A stretch of 53,302 nucleotides of DNA, from assembly GCA_009379845.1 (NCBI GenBank), contig WHSZ01000039.1, positions 1 through 53,302 on the forward strand. The letters are read 5' to 3'. A program made the position numbers and the translations under genes. This stretch comes from Pseudonocardiaceae bacterium. Its GTDB lineage: Bacteria; Actinomycetota; Actinomycetes; Mycobacteriales; Pseudonocardiaceae. The notes under the pieces are model-generated. The model had not been told where the DNA came from. It searched no databases and saw only the letters and a list, made by a program, of their open reading frames with translations. Positions within the stretch are counted from its first letter, which is position 1, and every line of letters begins with the position of its first letter. Below are positions 8,762 through 17,405 of the stretch, one piece after another.

Positions 8762-9581
8762 ATTTCCCTTCGATCGCGTCGGAGGCGATCGCGGTCACCA
8801 CCTTGAACGCCTTCATCGCTTCGGTCATGGTCGGCGCGTCGAATTCCACGGTCCGCACGCCGGCCAGCTCTACCGTAGGCACGACCGCCGAGGCCTGCGC
8901 GAGATGACTCGCGTCGAATTCCACCTCGATCCGATGTGCCGTGCCGTTCGAGGCGCCTCGCCCCGCACGGGACGCGGCGTCCCTGGCGGCCTCGGTGATG
9001 CGTTCGCAGGCCAGCGCGGGCGGTAGGCAGACCGCGGCGTATCGGGAGACGCTTTCCTTCACCGCCACCAGCTCGGCCTCCGGTGCGTAGTCCGCGGCAT
9101 CCCGGCACGTCTCGTCGTCCCCGGTCACCACCAGCACCGGCACGCCGTACTCGGCGGCGAGCGCGGCGTTCAGCCTGCCCTCGCTGGCGTGCACCCCGTC
9201 CAGCCACACTCCGGTGATCGAGTTCGGCAGGTAGGTGTGCGCGAGCACGCCGTCGCAGCCTGCTCCCGCGTGGTAGCCGAGAAACACCACGCCGTCCACG
9301 CCCGAGTCGATGCCCTGCATCATGGACAGCGGCTTGTGCTTGCCGGTGAGCATCCGCGCGCGGGTGTCCAGCTTTTCAAGGAGCAGGTTGCGCTGCGCGG
9401 AGTGCGCCTCGTTCACCAGCACGTCTTCGGCGCCGCCGGCGGCGAGTCCCGCCACGCAGGCGTTCACGTCCGAGGTGAACATCCGCCGGAACCGTTCGAA
9501 TGGCTCGGTGCCGGGCACCACGTCATCGGTCCAGGTGACCCCGGTGGCGCCCTCCATGTCCGCAGAGATCATGATCCGCAT
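8754..9581 (-). CDS. M55-family D-aminopeptidase (DppA-like)
   Basis: A 275-residue zinc aminopeptidase. The ATG at 9581 gives the family's usual beginning, MRIMISADMEGATG, whose Asp and Glu bind metal; further ligands are in VNEAHSAQ, FLGYHAGAG and LAHTYLPN. B. subtilis DppA removes N-terminal D-alanine from peptides and lies in the dpp transport operon. Here the gene is the first of a minus-strand operon with the M20 and FUSC genes, and is divergent from dppABCDF-like genes. This suggests salvage of D-amino-acid peptides such as cell-wall fragments. The exact specificity is inferred from context. Confidence 0.9.
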   Translation of the reverse strand: MRIMISADMEGATGVTWTDDVVPGTEPFERFRRMFTSDVNACVAGLAAGGAEDVLVNEAHSAQRNLLLEKLDTRARMLTGKHKPLSMMQGIDSGVDGVVFLGYHAGAGCDGVLAHTYLPNSITGVWLDGVHASEGRLNAALAAEYGVPVLVVTGDDETCRDAADYAPEAELVAVKESVSRYAAVCLPPALACERITEAARDAASRAGRGASNGTAHRIEVEFDASHLAQASAVVPTVELAGVRTVEFDAPTMTEAMKAFKVVTAIASDAIEGKYG

Positions 9582-9621
9582 GCGGTAAACGTTACGGGTT
9601 GGCAAGAACCTTCGGTACTCG

Positions 9622-9650
9622 TTGACTTTTCCGACCCAGAAGTGGTTACT
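9622..9650 (+). promoter_or_regulatory. putative promoter of the peptide ABC operon
   Basis: TTGACT at 9622-9627 matches the -35 consensus well. Seventeen bases later GTTACT (9645-9650) could act as a weak -10. It lies 38 bases before the start of the substrate-binding protein gene, in the divergent gap to the M55 gene. Assignment is by eye only. Confidence 0.4.
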
Positions 9651-9687
9651 TCTTGTCTCTCAGGAACACCAGAATGGGGAAACGGCT

Positions 9688-11493
9688 ATGCGCAGGCGAC
9701 GCGGTCGCGGAGCAAAGGGCGCTCTTGCGGCGCTCAGCCTGGTTACCGGCTTGGTGGTGGTCTCGGCCGCCCCTGCCGCCCAGGCACAGGAGGAGGTCAC
9801 GCTCAAGGTAGCGCTGACCCAGGAGATCGACCACCTGAATCCGTTCCTGGCGATCTTCCAATCCAGCACCGGCGTCGGCCGGGTCGCCTACGACTACCTG
9901 ACCAGGTACAGCGCCAAGGACCAGGAGCCGGTGCCCGGCCTGGCCACCGACTGGAAGACCTCGAAGGACGGCCTCACCTGGACGTTCACCATCCGGGACA
10001 ACGCGAAGTGGTCCGACGGGAAACCGCTCACCGCCGAGGACATCGCCTACACCTACAACCTGATCAGGCACAACGAAACGGCCGCCACCGCGAACGGCAG
10101 TTTCGTGGAGAGCTTCGACAAGGTCACCGCGCCGGACAAGAACACGCTGGTGATCAAGACGCGAACGCCGCAGGCCACGATCCTCGCGCTGGACATCCCG
10201 ATCGTGCCCAAGCATGTGTGGTCCAAGCTGTCCAAGGTCGACGACCCGAAGATGGACGAGCCGCCACTGGTCAGCAGCGGGCCGTTCACCATCACCGACT
10301 ACCAGCCGAGGCAGTACGTCCGGTTGAAGGCGAACAAGAACTACTGGGGCGGCGCACCCAAGATCGACCGGCTTGACTTCGTGCACTACGACAACGAGGA
10401 CGCCGCGGTGAGCGCGCTGGAAAGCGGCGAGGTCGATCTGGTCAACCGGCTCGCCCCCGCGCAGTACGACGCGCTGCAGGACAATGACGACGTCACGCTG
10501 AACAAGGCGCAGGGCAGGCGGTTCAACGAGCTGCTGATGAATCCCGGGGCGGCGACCAAGGACGGCGAGGCCATCGGTGACGGGCATCCGGCGCTGCGCG
10601 CCGTGCGGGTGCGTCAGGCGATCGCGAAGGCGATCAACCCGCAGGTGCTGGTGGACCGGGTGATGAGCGGCTACGCCGAGCTGGGGTCCAGCGTGATCCC
10701 GCCGGTCTTCGAGGACTACCACTGGAAGCCGTCCGCGCAGCAGCGCTGGAAGTTCGACAAGCGGAAGGCAAACCAGGAGCTGGACGCCGCCGGCTACCAG
10801 CGCGGCGCGGACGGCGTGCGGCGGATGCCCGGTAACGGCCGGCCGCTGGAGTTCCGGCTGCTCGGGCACAAGGGCCGGACGTTCGACGAGCAGAGCGCAC
10901 GCTACATCGTGGAATGGCTGGGAGAAGTCGGCATCAAGGTGACCCAGGAGATGGTGGAGGAGAACCAGGTCGACGAGAAGGGCACCGCCGGCGAGTACGA
11001 CCTTGCGTTCAGCGGGTGGGGCGTGAACCCGGACCCGGACTACATCCTGGGGCTGCACCGCTGCGCCGCCCGGCCGAACGCGCAAGGGCAGGGTGGCACC
11101 ACCGATTCGTTCTTCTGCGATCAGCAGTACGACCGCCTCTACGCGCGGCAACTCGCCGAGAAGGACGAGAGCAAGCGCCAGGAGATCGTGAAGAAGATGC
11201 AGCAGCGGCTCTACGAGCAGGCGCCGATGGTGGTGCTGGACTACGACAACGCGCTCGAGGCGTACCGCTCGGACAAGTTCGAAGCCTTCACCGTCCAGCC
11301 GCAGCCGACCGGCGTGATCATGGAGCAGAACGGTAACTGGGGCTACTACCAGGCACAGCCCGCCGCCGGCGGCGGCGAAGGCGGCCTTCCGGCCGGGGGT
11401 TGGGTCGCGATCGGTGCCGTGGTCGTGGTGGCGGCCGCCGGCGGCGGCCTCGCGCTGCGCAAGCGGGGCAAGTCCGTCGAAGACCGCGAGTAG
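9688..11493 (+). CDS. peptide ABC transporter substrate-binding protein, C-terminally membrane anchored
   Basis: A 601-residue family-5 (DppA/OppA-type) extracellular binding protein. It has a signal peptide ending in AQA (residues about 1-32), then the family's opening DHLNPFLAIFQSS and the WTFTIRDNAKWSDGKPLTAEDI motif. It is not a lipoprotein: there is no lipobox Cys. Instead it ends with a Gly-rich linker, a 20-residue hydrophobic segment (GWVAIGAVVVVAAAGGG) and a short charged tail, so it should be held at the membrane by its C-terminus. The ATG at 9688 is preceded by GGGGA. First gene of a five-domain importer operon. Confidence 0.9.
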   Translation: MRRRRGRGAKGALAALSLVTGLVVVSAAPAAQAQEEVTLKVALTQEIDHLNPFLAIFQSSTGVGRVAYDYLTRYSAKDQEPVPGLATDWKTSKDGLTWTFTIRDNAKWSDGKPLTAEDIAYTYNLIRHNETAATANGSFVESFDKVTAPDKNTLVIKTRTPQATILALDIPIVPKHVWSKLSKVDDPKMDEPPLVSSGPFTITDYQPRQYVRLKANKNYWGGAPKIDRLDFVHYDNEDAAVSALESGEVDLVNRLAPAQYDALQDNDDVTLNKAQGRRFNELLMNPGAATKDGEAIGDGHPALRAVRVRQAIAKAINPQVLVDRVMSGYAELGSSVIPPVFEDYHWKPSAQQRWKFDKRKANQELDAAGYQRGADGVRRMPGNGRPLEFRLLGHKGRTFDEQSARYIVEWLGEVGIKVTQEMVEENQVDEKGTAGEYDLAFSGWGVNPDPDYILGLHRCAARPNAQGQGGTTDSFFCDQQYDRLYARQLAEKDESKRQEIVKKMQQRLYEQAPMVVLDYDNALEAYRSDKFEAFTVQPQPTGVIMEQNGNWGYYQAQPAAGGGEGGLPAGGWVAIGAVVVVAAAGGGLALRKRGKSVEDRE

Positions 11494-11507
11494 GAGAGCA
11501 CGAGCAG

Positions 11508-12539
11508 GTGTCGGACGTACTGACCGGGATCGAGCAACCGGCCGACGAGGAGGCCGCCCGCGGCGCACCGCGCGGCTCCGGGGCGGTGCGCTTCCTGCTC
11601 GGCAAGCTGGGTAGCGCGTTGCTCAGCCTGGCGCTGGTGGTGGTGCTCGGCTTCCTGCTGTTCCGGATGATCCCTGGCGATCCGGTGGTCACCATGACCA
11701 GGGGACGCCCGGTCAGTCCGGAGCAGCTGGCCGAGCTGCGCGAGCGGTTGGGTGTCGACAAGCCGATGTGGCAGCAGTTCGTCGACTACATCGGCGGGCT
11801 GTTGCGGGGCGATCTCGGCACCTCGTACCTGTTCCAGCGGCCCGTTGCCGATCTGCTGACCGAGCGGCTCGGTCCGACGCTGCTGCTGGTCGGCACCGCG
11901 ACGCTGCTGGCGATCGTGCTCGGGCTGTGGTTCGGCATCCGCTCCGCGTGGCGGCGGAACAGCCGGTTCGACAAGGTGTCCACCGGCACCGCGCTGACGC
12001 TGTGGTCGATGCCGCAGTTCTGGCTCGGGCTGCTGTTGCTGATCGCGTTCGCCGGGGTGTTCCCGAGCGGCGGCATGCGCTATTCGGACACCCCGCCGGA
12101 CGTCTTCTCACAAACCCTGGACGTCGCGTACCACCTGGTGCTGCCGTGCCTCACGCTGACCGCCGCGGTGTACGCGCAGTACCTGCTGGTGATGCGCTCC
12201 TCGCTGCTCGAGGAGATGAACGCGGAGTACCTGACAACGGCGCGCGCCAAGGGCCTTCGGGATGACCTGGTGCGCCGCCGGCACGCGGTCCCGAACGCGC
12301 TGCTGCCCACCGTGACGCTGGTGTTCCTGCAGTTCGGCATGGTGCTCAACGGCGCGGTCGCGGTGGAAACCGTGTACTCATGGCCAGGGCTGGGGCTGCT
12401 CACCTACGAGGCACTTTCCGGGCCGGACCTGCCCGTGCTGCAAGGCGCCTTCCTGGTGCTGGCCGCCGCGGTGATCCTGATGAACGTGCTGGCCGACCTG
12501 CTGTACCGAGTCCTCGACCCGAGGGTGCGTGCCACATGA
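11508..12539 (+). CDS. peptide ABC transporter permease, DppB type
   Basis: A 343-residue inner-membrane permease with about six membrane spans. The family hallmark FRMIPGDPV follows the first span, and the EAA loop (LTTARAKGLRDDLVRRRHAVPNAL) that contacts the ATPase is clear. The GTG at 11508 follows AGGAG at 11492-11496, 14 bases after the binding-protein stop. An N-terminal extension of about 35 residues precedes the first span. The gene overlaps the next permease by the ATGA junction at 12536-12539. Confidence 0.9.
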   Translation: MSDVLTGIEQPADEEAARGAPRGSGAVRFLLGKLGSALLSLALVVVLGFLLFRMIPGDPVVTMTRGRPVSPEQLAELRERLGVDKPMWQQFVDYIGGLLRGDLGTSYLFQRPVADLLTERLGPTLLLVGTATLLAIVLGLWFGIRSAWRRNSRFDKVSTGTALTLWSMPQFWLGLLLLIAFAGVFPSGGMRYSDTPPDVFSQTLDVAYHLVLPCLTLTAAVYAQYLLVMRSSLLEEMNAEYLTTARAKGLRDDLVRRRHAVPNALLPTVTLVFLQFGMVLNGAVAVETVYSWPGLGLLTYEALSGPDLPVLQGAFLVLAAAVILMNVLADLLYRVLDPRVRAT

Positions 12540-13450
12540 CGCCCACCACCGACGAAACCCGCGGCGTTCGGGCGATCACCTGGGCACGCCGCAAGCAGGC
12601 CACCGCGGGGGTGTGGCGGGAGTTCGCAAGGGATCGTGGCGGGCTGATCGGCCTCGGCGGCCTGGTGCTGATCGTGCTGCTCGCCCTGCTCGCCCCGGTG
12701 CTCACCGACGAGACCGCCCTGGAAGTCACCAACACCACGGCGCAGCCTCGGCAACCACCGAGCGCGCAGGCGTGGCTCGGCACCGATCGGGACGGCATCT
12801 CGGTGCTGCTGCTGGTGTGGTGGGGTGCCAGGGTCTCGCTGCTGATCGGGTTCTCAGCCGCGCTGCTGTCGGTGTTCATCGGCACCGCGGTCGGCATCCT
12901 CGCCGCGCACTTCGGCGGGTGGCTGTCCACCACGCTGATGCGGTTCACGGACTTCTTCCTCGTGCTGCCCACCCTGGTGCTGGCCATCGCGCTGTCCGCG
13001 GTGCTGCCACGTGGCATCGGCACGATCGTGCTGGCCATCGGGGTCGCGTCCTGGCCGACAACGGCACGGCTGGCCCGCGCGCAGACGCTGACTATCGAGG
13101 CGCGGCCCTACATCGAGCGGGCCAAAGCCCTCGGGGCCGGGCACCGGCACGTGATCGGCAAACACGTGCTGCCGGCGGTCCTGCCGCTGGTGTTCGCGCA
13201 CACCACGCTTGTGGTGGCGAACTCGATCATCGCGGAGTCCACGCTGTCCTTCCTTGGTGTCGGCGACCCGTCCCGGCCGTCCTGGGGTGGCATCCTGCAA
13301 GCGGCGTTCAACAGCGGCGCGGTGTCCCAAGGCGCGTGGTGGTACCTGCTGCCGCCGGGCATCGGGATCGTGATCGTGGTGCTGTGTTTCACGTTGTGCG
13401 GGCGTGCGCTGGAGACCGTGCTCAATCCGAGGCTGCGGGGGCAACGGTGA
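12536..13450 (+). CDS. peptide ABC transporter permease, DppC type
   Basis: A 304-residue permease that pairs with DppB. It has an N-terminal span, the LGTDRDGISVLLLVWWGARVSL motif typical of OppC/DppC, several more spans, and the EAA loop (RAKALGAGHRHVIGKHVLPAVLP). The ATG overlaps the dppB stop (ATGA), and its own stop overlaps the GTG of the ATPase gene (GTGA). Such tight overlaps suggest fixed stoichiometry through coupled translation. Confidence 0.9.
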   Translation: MTPTTDETRGVRAITWARRKQATAGVWREFARDRGGLIGLGGLVLIVLLALLAPVLTDETALEVTNTTAQPRQPPSAQAWLGTDRDGISVLLLVWWGARVSLLIGFSAALLSVFIGTAVGILAAHFGGWLSTTLMRFTDFFLVLPTLVLAIALSAVLPRGIGTIVLAIGVASWPTTARLARAQTLTIEARPYIERAKALGAGHRHVIGKHVLPAVLPLVFAHTTLVVANSIIAESTLSFLGVGDPSRPSWGGILQAAFNSGAVSQGAWWYLLPPGIGIVIVVLCFTLCGRALETVLNPRLRGQR

Positions 13451-15129
13451 CCGAGAATCCGGGGACCGACGGCGCGGTGTTGCTCGAGCTGCGCGAGCTG
13501 AGCGTGCGCTACCGCGCCGCGCGCGACGAGCTGCCCGCGGTACGCGGCGTGAACCTGCGGCTGGGCGCGGGGGAGACGCTCGGGCTGGCCGGCGAGTCCG
13601 GCTGCGGCAAGTCGACCCTGGCGATGTCGGTGCTCCGGTTGCTGCCGAGATCCGCGCGGGTGGACGGTCAGGTGCTACTGGACGGCGAGGACGTCGCCGC
13701 GATGCGCTGGGGCAGGCTGCGCGCGGTGCGCTGGGCGAGCGCCTCGGTGGTGTTCCAGGGTGCGATGCACGCGCTCAACCCGGTGCGCAAGGTGTACGAC
13801 CAGATCGCCGAGCCGATCCTGTTGCACGATTCCGATCAACGGCCCGACGAGCCACCCGCGGTGCGGCACCGGGTGCACGAGCTGCTCGATCAGGTCGAGC
13901 TGCCGGCCGGCAAGGCGGAGGCGTTTCCGCACGAGCTTTCCGGCGGCCAGAAGCAGCGCGTGATGATCGCGATGGCGCTGGCCTGCGATCCTCGCCTGGT
14001 CATCGCGGACGAGCCGACCACCGCGCTGGACGTGATCGTGCAGGCGCAGGTGCTCGAGCTAATGTCCCGGCTGGTCGCCGAGCACCACATCGGGCTGATC
14101 ATGATCAGTCACGATCTGTCCGTGCTGGCCTCGACCTGCCAGCACATCGCGGTGATGTACGACGGCGAGATCGTCGAACGCGCGCCGTCCGAGCAGCTGA
14201 TGCGCGCGCCCCAGCACGCGCACAGCAAGGCGCTTGCCGCGGCGTTCCCGACCATCGGCGACCCCGCGTCCCGGTTCGCGCCCGCGACCAGCAATCCGCT
14301 GCCTGAGCAGCCATCCGAGCGACCGGTCGGCGAGCCGGTGCTGCGTACCGAGGAGTTGCGGGTCAGTTTCCGCGCCCGTGGCGGGCGGACCGTGCGCGCC
14401 GTCGACGGGGTGGATCTCGAGGTCGGCGAGAACGAGATCGTCGCGCTCGTCGGGCAGTCCGGTTCCGGCAAGACCACGCTGGCTCGTACCCTGCTCGGGC
14501 TGCAGCGCGCGGAGTCGGGGCGGGTCTTGTTCCGCGGTACGCCGTTGCCCACCTCCACCAGCGGGCTGCGGGACTACCGGCGCCAGGTGCAGCTGGTCCT
14601 GCAGGATCCGACCAGTGCGTTGAACCCGAGGCACAGCGTGTACGAGGCGGTGGCCGAGGGCCCCCGAATCCACGGCCTGACCACCGATGAGATCGGGCGG
14701 GTCACCCGCGCGCTGGAGGCGGCGGAGCTGCGCCCGGCGGAACGGTTCATGTCCGCCTTGCCGCATGAGCTCTCCGGCGGCCAGAAGCAGCGGGTGGTGA
14801 TCGCGGGCGCGCTCGCGCTCGAGCCGGCCGTGCTGGTCGCGGACGAACCGGTTGCCTCGCTGGACGCGTCGGTGCGCGGCGAGATCCTCGCGCTGCTACT
14901 GCGGCTGCGCATCGAGCTTGGGCTCTCCGCGCTGGTGATCACGCACGACCTGGGGCTGGCGTGGAACATCGCGGACCGGGTGGCTGTGATGTACCGGGGC
15001 GAGCTTGTCGAGGTTGGCACCGTGGAGGATGTGCTGCTCGATCCGCGGCACGAGTACACGAGATCGCTGCTCGCGGCGGTCCCCGGTGGCACCCACCGGG
15101 CCGAGCCGGCCAACGGGCTGCGACACTAG
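13447..15129 (+). CDS. dipeptide ABC transporter ATPase, fused DppD-DppF
   Basis: A 560-residue protein with two complete ATPase domains in one chain. Domain 1 has [10 protein letters not shown], signature [15 protein letters not shown] and Walker [14 protein letters not shown]. Domain 2 has [25 protein letters not shown] and [12 protein letters not shown]. All key residues are intact in both, so two normal ATP sites are expected. The linker around residues 270-300 carries the PAT-type end of the DppD half ([12 protein letters not shown]). The fused form is common in actinobacteria. The GTG start overlaps the dppC stop. It energises import through the two permeases. Confidence 0.93.
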   Translation: MTENPGTDGAVLLELRELSVRYRAARDELPAVRGVNLRLGAGETLGLAGESGCGKSTLAMSVLRLLPRSARVDGQVLLDGEDVAAMRWGRLRAVRWASASVVFQGAMHALNPVRKVYDQIAEPILLHDSDQRPDEPPAVRHRVHELLDQVELPAGKAEAFPHELSGGQKQRVMIAMALACDPRLVIADEPTTALDVIVQAQVLELMSRLVAEHHIGLIMISHDLSVLASTCQHIAVMYDGEIVERAPSEQLMRAPQHAHSKALAAAFPTIGDPASRFAPATSNPLPEQPSERPVGEPVLRTEELRVSFRARGGRTVRAVDGVDLEVGENEIVALVGQSGSGKTTLARTLLGLQRAESGRVLFRGTPLPTSTSGLRDYRRQVQLVLQDPTSALNPRHSVYEAVAEGPRIHGLTTDEIGRVTRALEAAELRPAERFMSALPHELSGGQKQRVVIAGALALEPAVLVADEPVASLDASVRGEILALLLRLRIELGLSALVITHDLGLAWNIADRVAVMYRGELVEVGTVEDVLLDPRHEYTRSLLAAVPGGTHRAEPANGLRH

Positions 15130-15222
15130 CCGTTCGGCACCCGGCCTCGTCAGCGTTATCGGTACGAAAAGCGGCTGTCCCCGGCAGGCGCTGTTCGGCC
15201 ACTGTGTAACCTCAGAGCTCCC

Positions 15223-16833
15223 ATGGCAACCACTACCGACCAGACACCGAGCGTGGAGAACACCAAGGGCGGCGACGGATCCACGCTAGCCACGGATGGT
15301 TCTGTCCTGTGGCTCACCCCGAGTGGCGCCACGTTCCCGTGGCGCACCATCGCTCTCGGCGCCATCGGCAGTGCGATGATCGCGCTGGCCGCGGTTGGCG
15401 CGGGTGGCGTGCTGATCAGCGATCCGCTGGTCGGCCATGGCCCGCTGTCCTGGGTGCGTTACGGGCACGGCCGCGCGATGGCCATCGTGACGCTATACGC
15501 GGGCTTCGCGCTGGCCGTGTGGGCGTGGGTGCGGTTGGGCCGGCACGTGCTGGCCGGGCGGGTGGGCGCGAAGCCTGTGCTGGTCGCCGCCGGGTGCTGG
15601 ATGGCGCCCCTTGTGTTCTCCCCGCCGGTGTTCACCAGGGACGTCTTTTCCTATATCGGGCAGGGCATGCAGACGCTGCTGGGCCACAACCCGTACGACC
15701 TTGGCCCGATCGTGCTGGAAAACATGCCGGTCATCGTGCAGAACGTGCACCCGTTCTGGCAGACGACGCCCGCGCCGTACGGGCCGCTGTTCCTGTTGAT
15801 CGCCAAGAGCCTGGTGAGTATCACCGGCAACAACATGATTTTCGGCGTCATCCTGATGCGGCTGTCCATCATGACCGGCCTCGGTTTGGTGCTCTGGGCG
15901 CTGCCTCGGCTGTGCCAGCGCCTCGGCGGACGGTTGCCGGTCGCGCTGTGGCTGGCACTGGCCAGCCCGCTGACCGTGGTGCACCTCGTGGGCGGTCCGC
16001 ACAACGAGGCGCTGATGATCGGGTTCCTCGCGTTCGGCGTGTTGATGATGCTGGAACGCAAGCACGTCCTCGGCATCGGGCTGGTGACCGCGGCCATGGC
16101 CGTCAAGGCGACCGCCGGCTTCGCGCTGCCGTTCATGGTGTGGATATGGGCCCGGCATCTCGACCATTCCTCGCCGGTGAAACGGTTCCTGCGGGCCGGC
16201 GCCAGCGCGGTCACCGTGTTCCTCGTCGTGTTCACCGCCATCACGTTCGCCACGTTCGGCTGGCCGCACTACAACCTCGGCTGGTTGGAAGGTCTGGAGG
16301 CGCCAACCAGGATCGTGAACTACCTGAACATCCCGACCGGCATTGGCGAGCTGGCGCACACGTTGTTCGGCTGGCTCTTCACGGACAGCGCGACGATCTT
16401 CGTGAACGTGGTTCGCGCGCTCGCCATGGTGGCGCTACTGGGCTTTGTCCTCCGCCAGTGGTGGTTGGCTCGGGACGGCGGCACCGATGCGGTGCGGCGC
16501 ACGGCCATGGTTCTGCTGGCGGTGGCGATCCTGTCGCCTCCGACCCTGCCGTGGTATCTCACCTGGGGCTTCACGCTGGCAGCCGCGATGCCGTGGAAGC
16601 AGCGACATCTCGCCACGGTGGTTGGCGTTTCGGTGTTCCTCACGCTTACCTACACGCCGGCCGGCGAGGACCAGATGTATACCTGGCCGCTGATGCTGGT
16701 GGTGGTCGCGGCCTCCATTGTGGCCAGTCGTTCCCTGCTGCAACCGGATCCGCTCGGCTTGTTCCGGAACAAGCAGCAGGTGGAACGGCAGGATGCGCCG
16801 GCAGCCGACGCGTCGGTAGCCGGTAGCCGGTAG
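15223..16833 (+). CDS. mptB: polyprenol-phosphomannose-dependent alpha-1,6-mannosyltransferase
   Basis: A 536-residue integral membrane GT-C glycosyltransferase with about 12-13 hydrophobic segments. The order SDPL near the first periplasmic loop, VFTRDVFSYIGQG (the acidic GT-C motif), GHNPYDLGP, and PYGPLFLLIAK matches the MptB family, which elongates the mannan backbone of lipomannan using polyprenyl-phosphomannose. A cytosolic N-terminal tail of about 45 residues and a C-terminal tail flank the membrane part. No clear ribosome site precedes the ATG. The last codons lie within a 24-base tandem repeat. MptB versus the related MptA cannot be fully separated by eye. Confidence 0.8.
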   Translation: MATTTDQTPSVENTKGGDGSTLATDGSVLWLTPSGATFPWRTIALGAIGSAMIALAAVGAGGVLISDPLVGHGPLSWVRYGHGRAMAIVTLYAGFALAVWAWVRLGRHVLAGRVGAKPVLVAAGCWMAPLVFSPPVFTRDVFSYIGQGMQTLLGHNPYDLGPIVLENMPVIVQNVHPFWQTTPAPYGPLFLLIAKSLVSITGNNMIFGVILMRLSIMTGLGLVLWALPRLCQRLGGRLPVALWLALASPLTVVHLVGGPHNEALMIGFLAFGVLMMLERKHVLGIGLVTAAMAVKATAGFALPFMVWIWARHLDHSSPVKRFLRAGASAVTVFLVVFTAITFATFGWPHYNLGWLEGLEAPTRIVNYLNIPTGIGELAHTLFGWLFTDSATIFVNVVRALAMVALLGFVLRQWWLARDGGTDAVRRTAMVLLAVAILSPPTLPWYLTWGFTLAAAMPWKQRHLATVVGVSVFLTLTYTPAGEDQMYTWPLMLVVVAASIVASRSLLQPDPLGLFRNKQQVERQDAPAADASVAGSR

Positions 16834-16898
16834 CGGCCCGTCGCCGTCGGCCGGTAGCGGCCCATCGGCGTCAGCCGGTAGCGGCCCAGCCGCGCCAG
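16827..16898. repeat. three tandem copies of a 24-base repeat across two convergent gene ends
   Basis: Copies lie at 16827-16850, 16851-16874 and 16875-16898; each begins CCGGTAGCGGCCC. The first two differ at only three positions, and the third diverges in its second half. The mptB stop codon is in copy 1 and the stop of the convergent PPOX gene is in copy 2, so the whole inter-stop gap is repeat. The unit is a multiple of three bases and carries a TAG in the mptB frame. Confidence 0.9.
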
Positions 16899-17290
16899 GT
16901 GTGCACCCGTATCCGGATCACCGGGCCGGTCGGCGGCTGCTGGTCGTATTGCCGGTACTTCTCGGTGAGCAGCCGGATGGGCTCCGCCAACGCCTCGGCG
17001 GAGCGCTCGATGGTGGCGTGGCCGTCCGCCCGCGCCCACCACAGCCGCGACCAGTCCTCCTGGTAGCCGTCCGCGATGAGGCACACCGCGGGGTTCGCCT
17101 CGATGTTCCGCACCCGGCGCAGGTTGGTGGTGCTCTTCGGTTTCTGGTCGATCGCGATCACCACGACGTCGCCGGTCACCGCGAACGTCACCGGCACGAG
17201 GTGGGGGACTGCGTCGGCATCGGCGGTGGCCAGCCGTGCCACCCTGGCCGCCGCGAGGCGTTCCCGTGTCTTCGCCGCACTGATGTGCAT
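16871..17290 (-). CDS. PPOX-class F420-dependent oxidoreductase (TIGR03668 type)
   Basis: A 139-residue split-barrel protein of the pyridoxamine-phosphate-oxidase superfamily. It begins with the helix (AAAKTRERLAAARVARLATA) and has VPHLVPVTFAV and NPAVCLIADGYQEDWSRLWWARADG, which follow the F420-linked actinobacterial branch. Deazaflavin F420 rather than FMN is therefore the likely cofactor; the substrate is unknown. The C-terminus lies in the 24-base repeat shared with mptB. It is divergent from the methyltransferase gene. Confidence 0.8.
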   Translation of the reverse strand: MHISAAKTRERLAAARVARLATADADAVPHLVPVTFAVTGDVVVIAIDQKPKSTTNLRRVRNIEANPAVCLIADGYQEDWSRLWWARADGHATIERSAEALAEPIRLLTEKYRQYDQQPPTGPVIRIRVHTWRGWAATG

Positions 17291-17333
17291 GTCCCGAGGC
17301 TAGATCGTCCACACATGAGTGCGCCGAATCACG

Positions 17334-17348
17334 GTTGTACTGTGCAAC
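17334..17348. promoter_or_regulatory. imperfect palindrome, possible operator
   Basis: GTTGTACTGTGCAAC pairs six of seven arm positions around a central base. It lies in the 115-base divergent gap between the PPOX gene and the methyltransferase gene, followed by AACTAACTAACTTAC. The position suits a TetR- or MarR-type site, but no such regulator is adjacent. Confidence 0.3.
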
Positions 17349-17405
17349 TAACTAACTTACCGTGTCGATCAGTGAGCGGCCAGCAGACAGAATGGGGCGA
17401 ATCAG

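Noticed and set aside
9646..11568. Open frame of about 640 codons on the minus strand
   Set aside because: It is antisense to the peptide-binding protein, whose signal peptide and family motifs are certain; long antisense frames are expected at this GC content.
16827..16898. The 24-base repeats as a CRISPR array
   Set aside because: Copies are directly adjacent with no spacers, and no cas genes are present.
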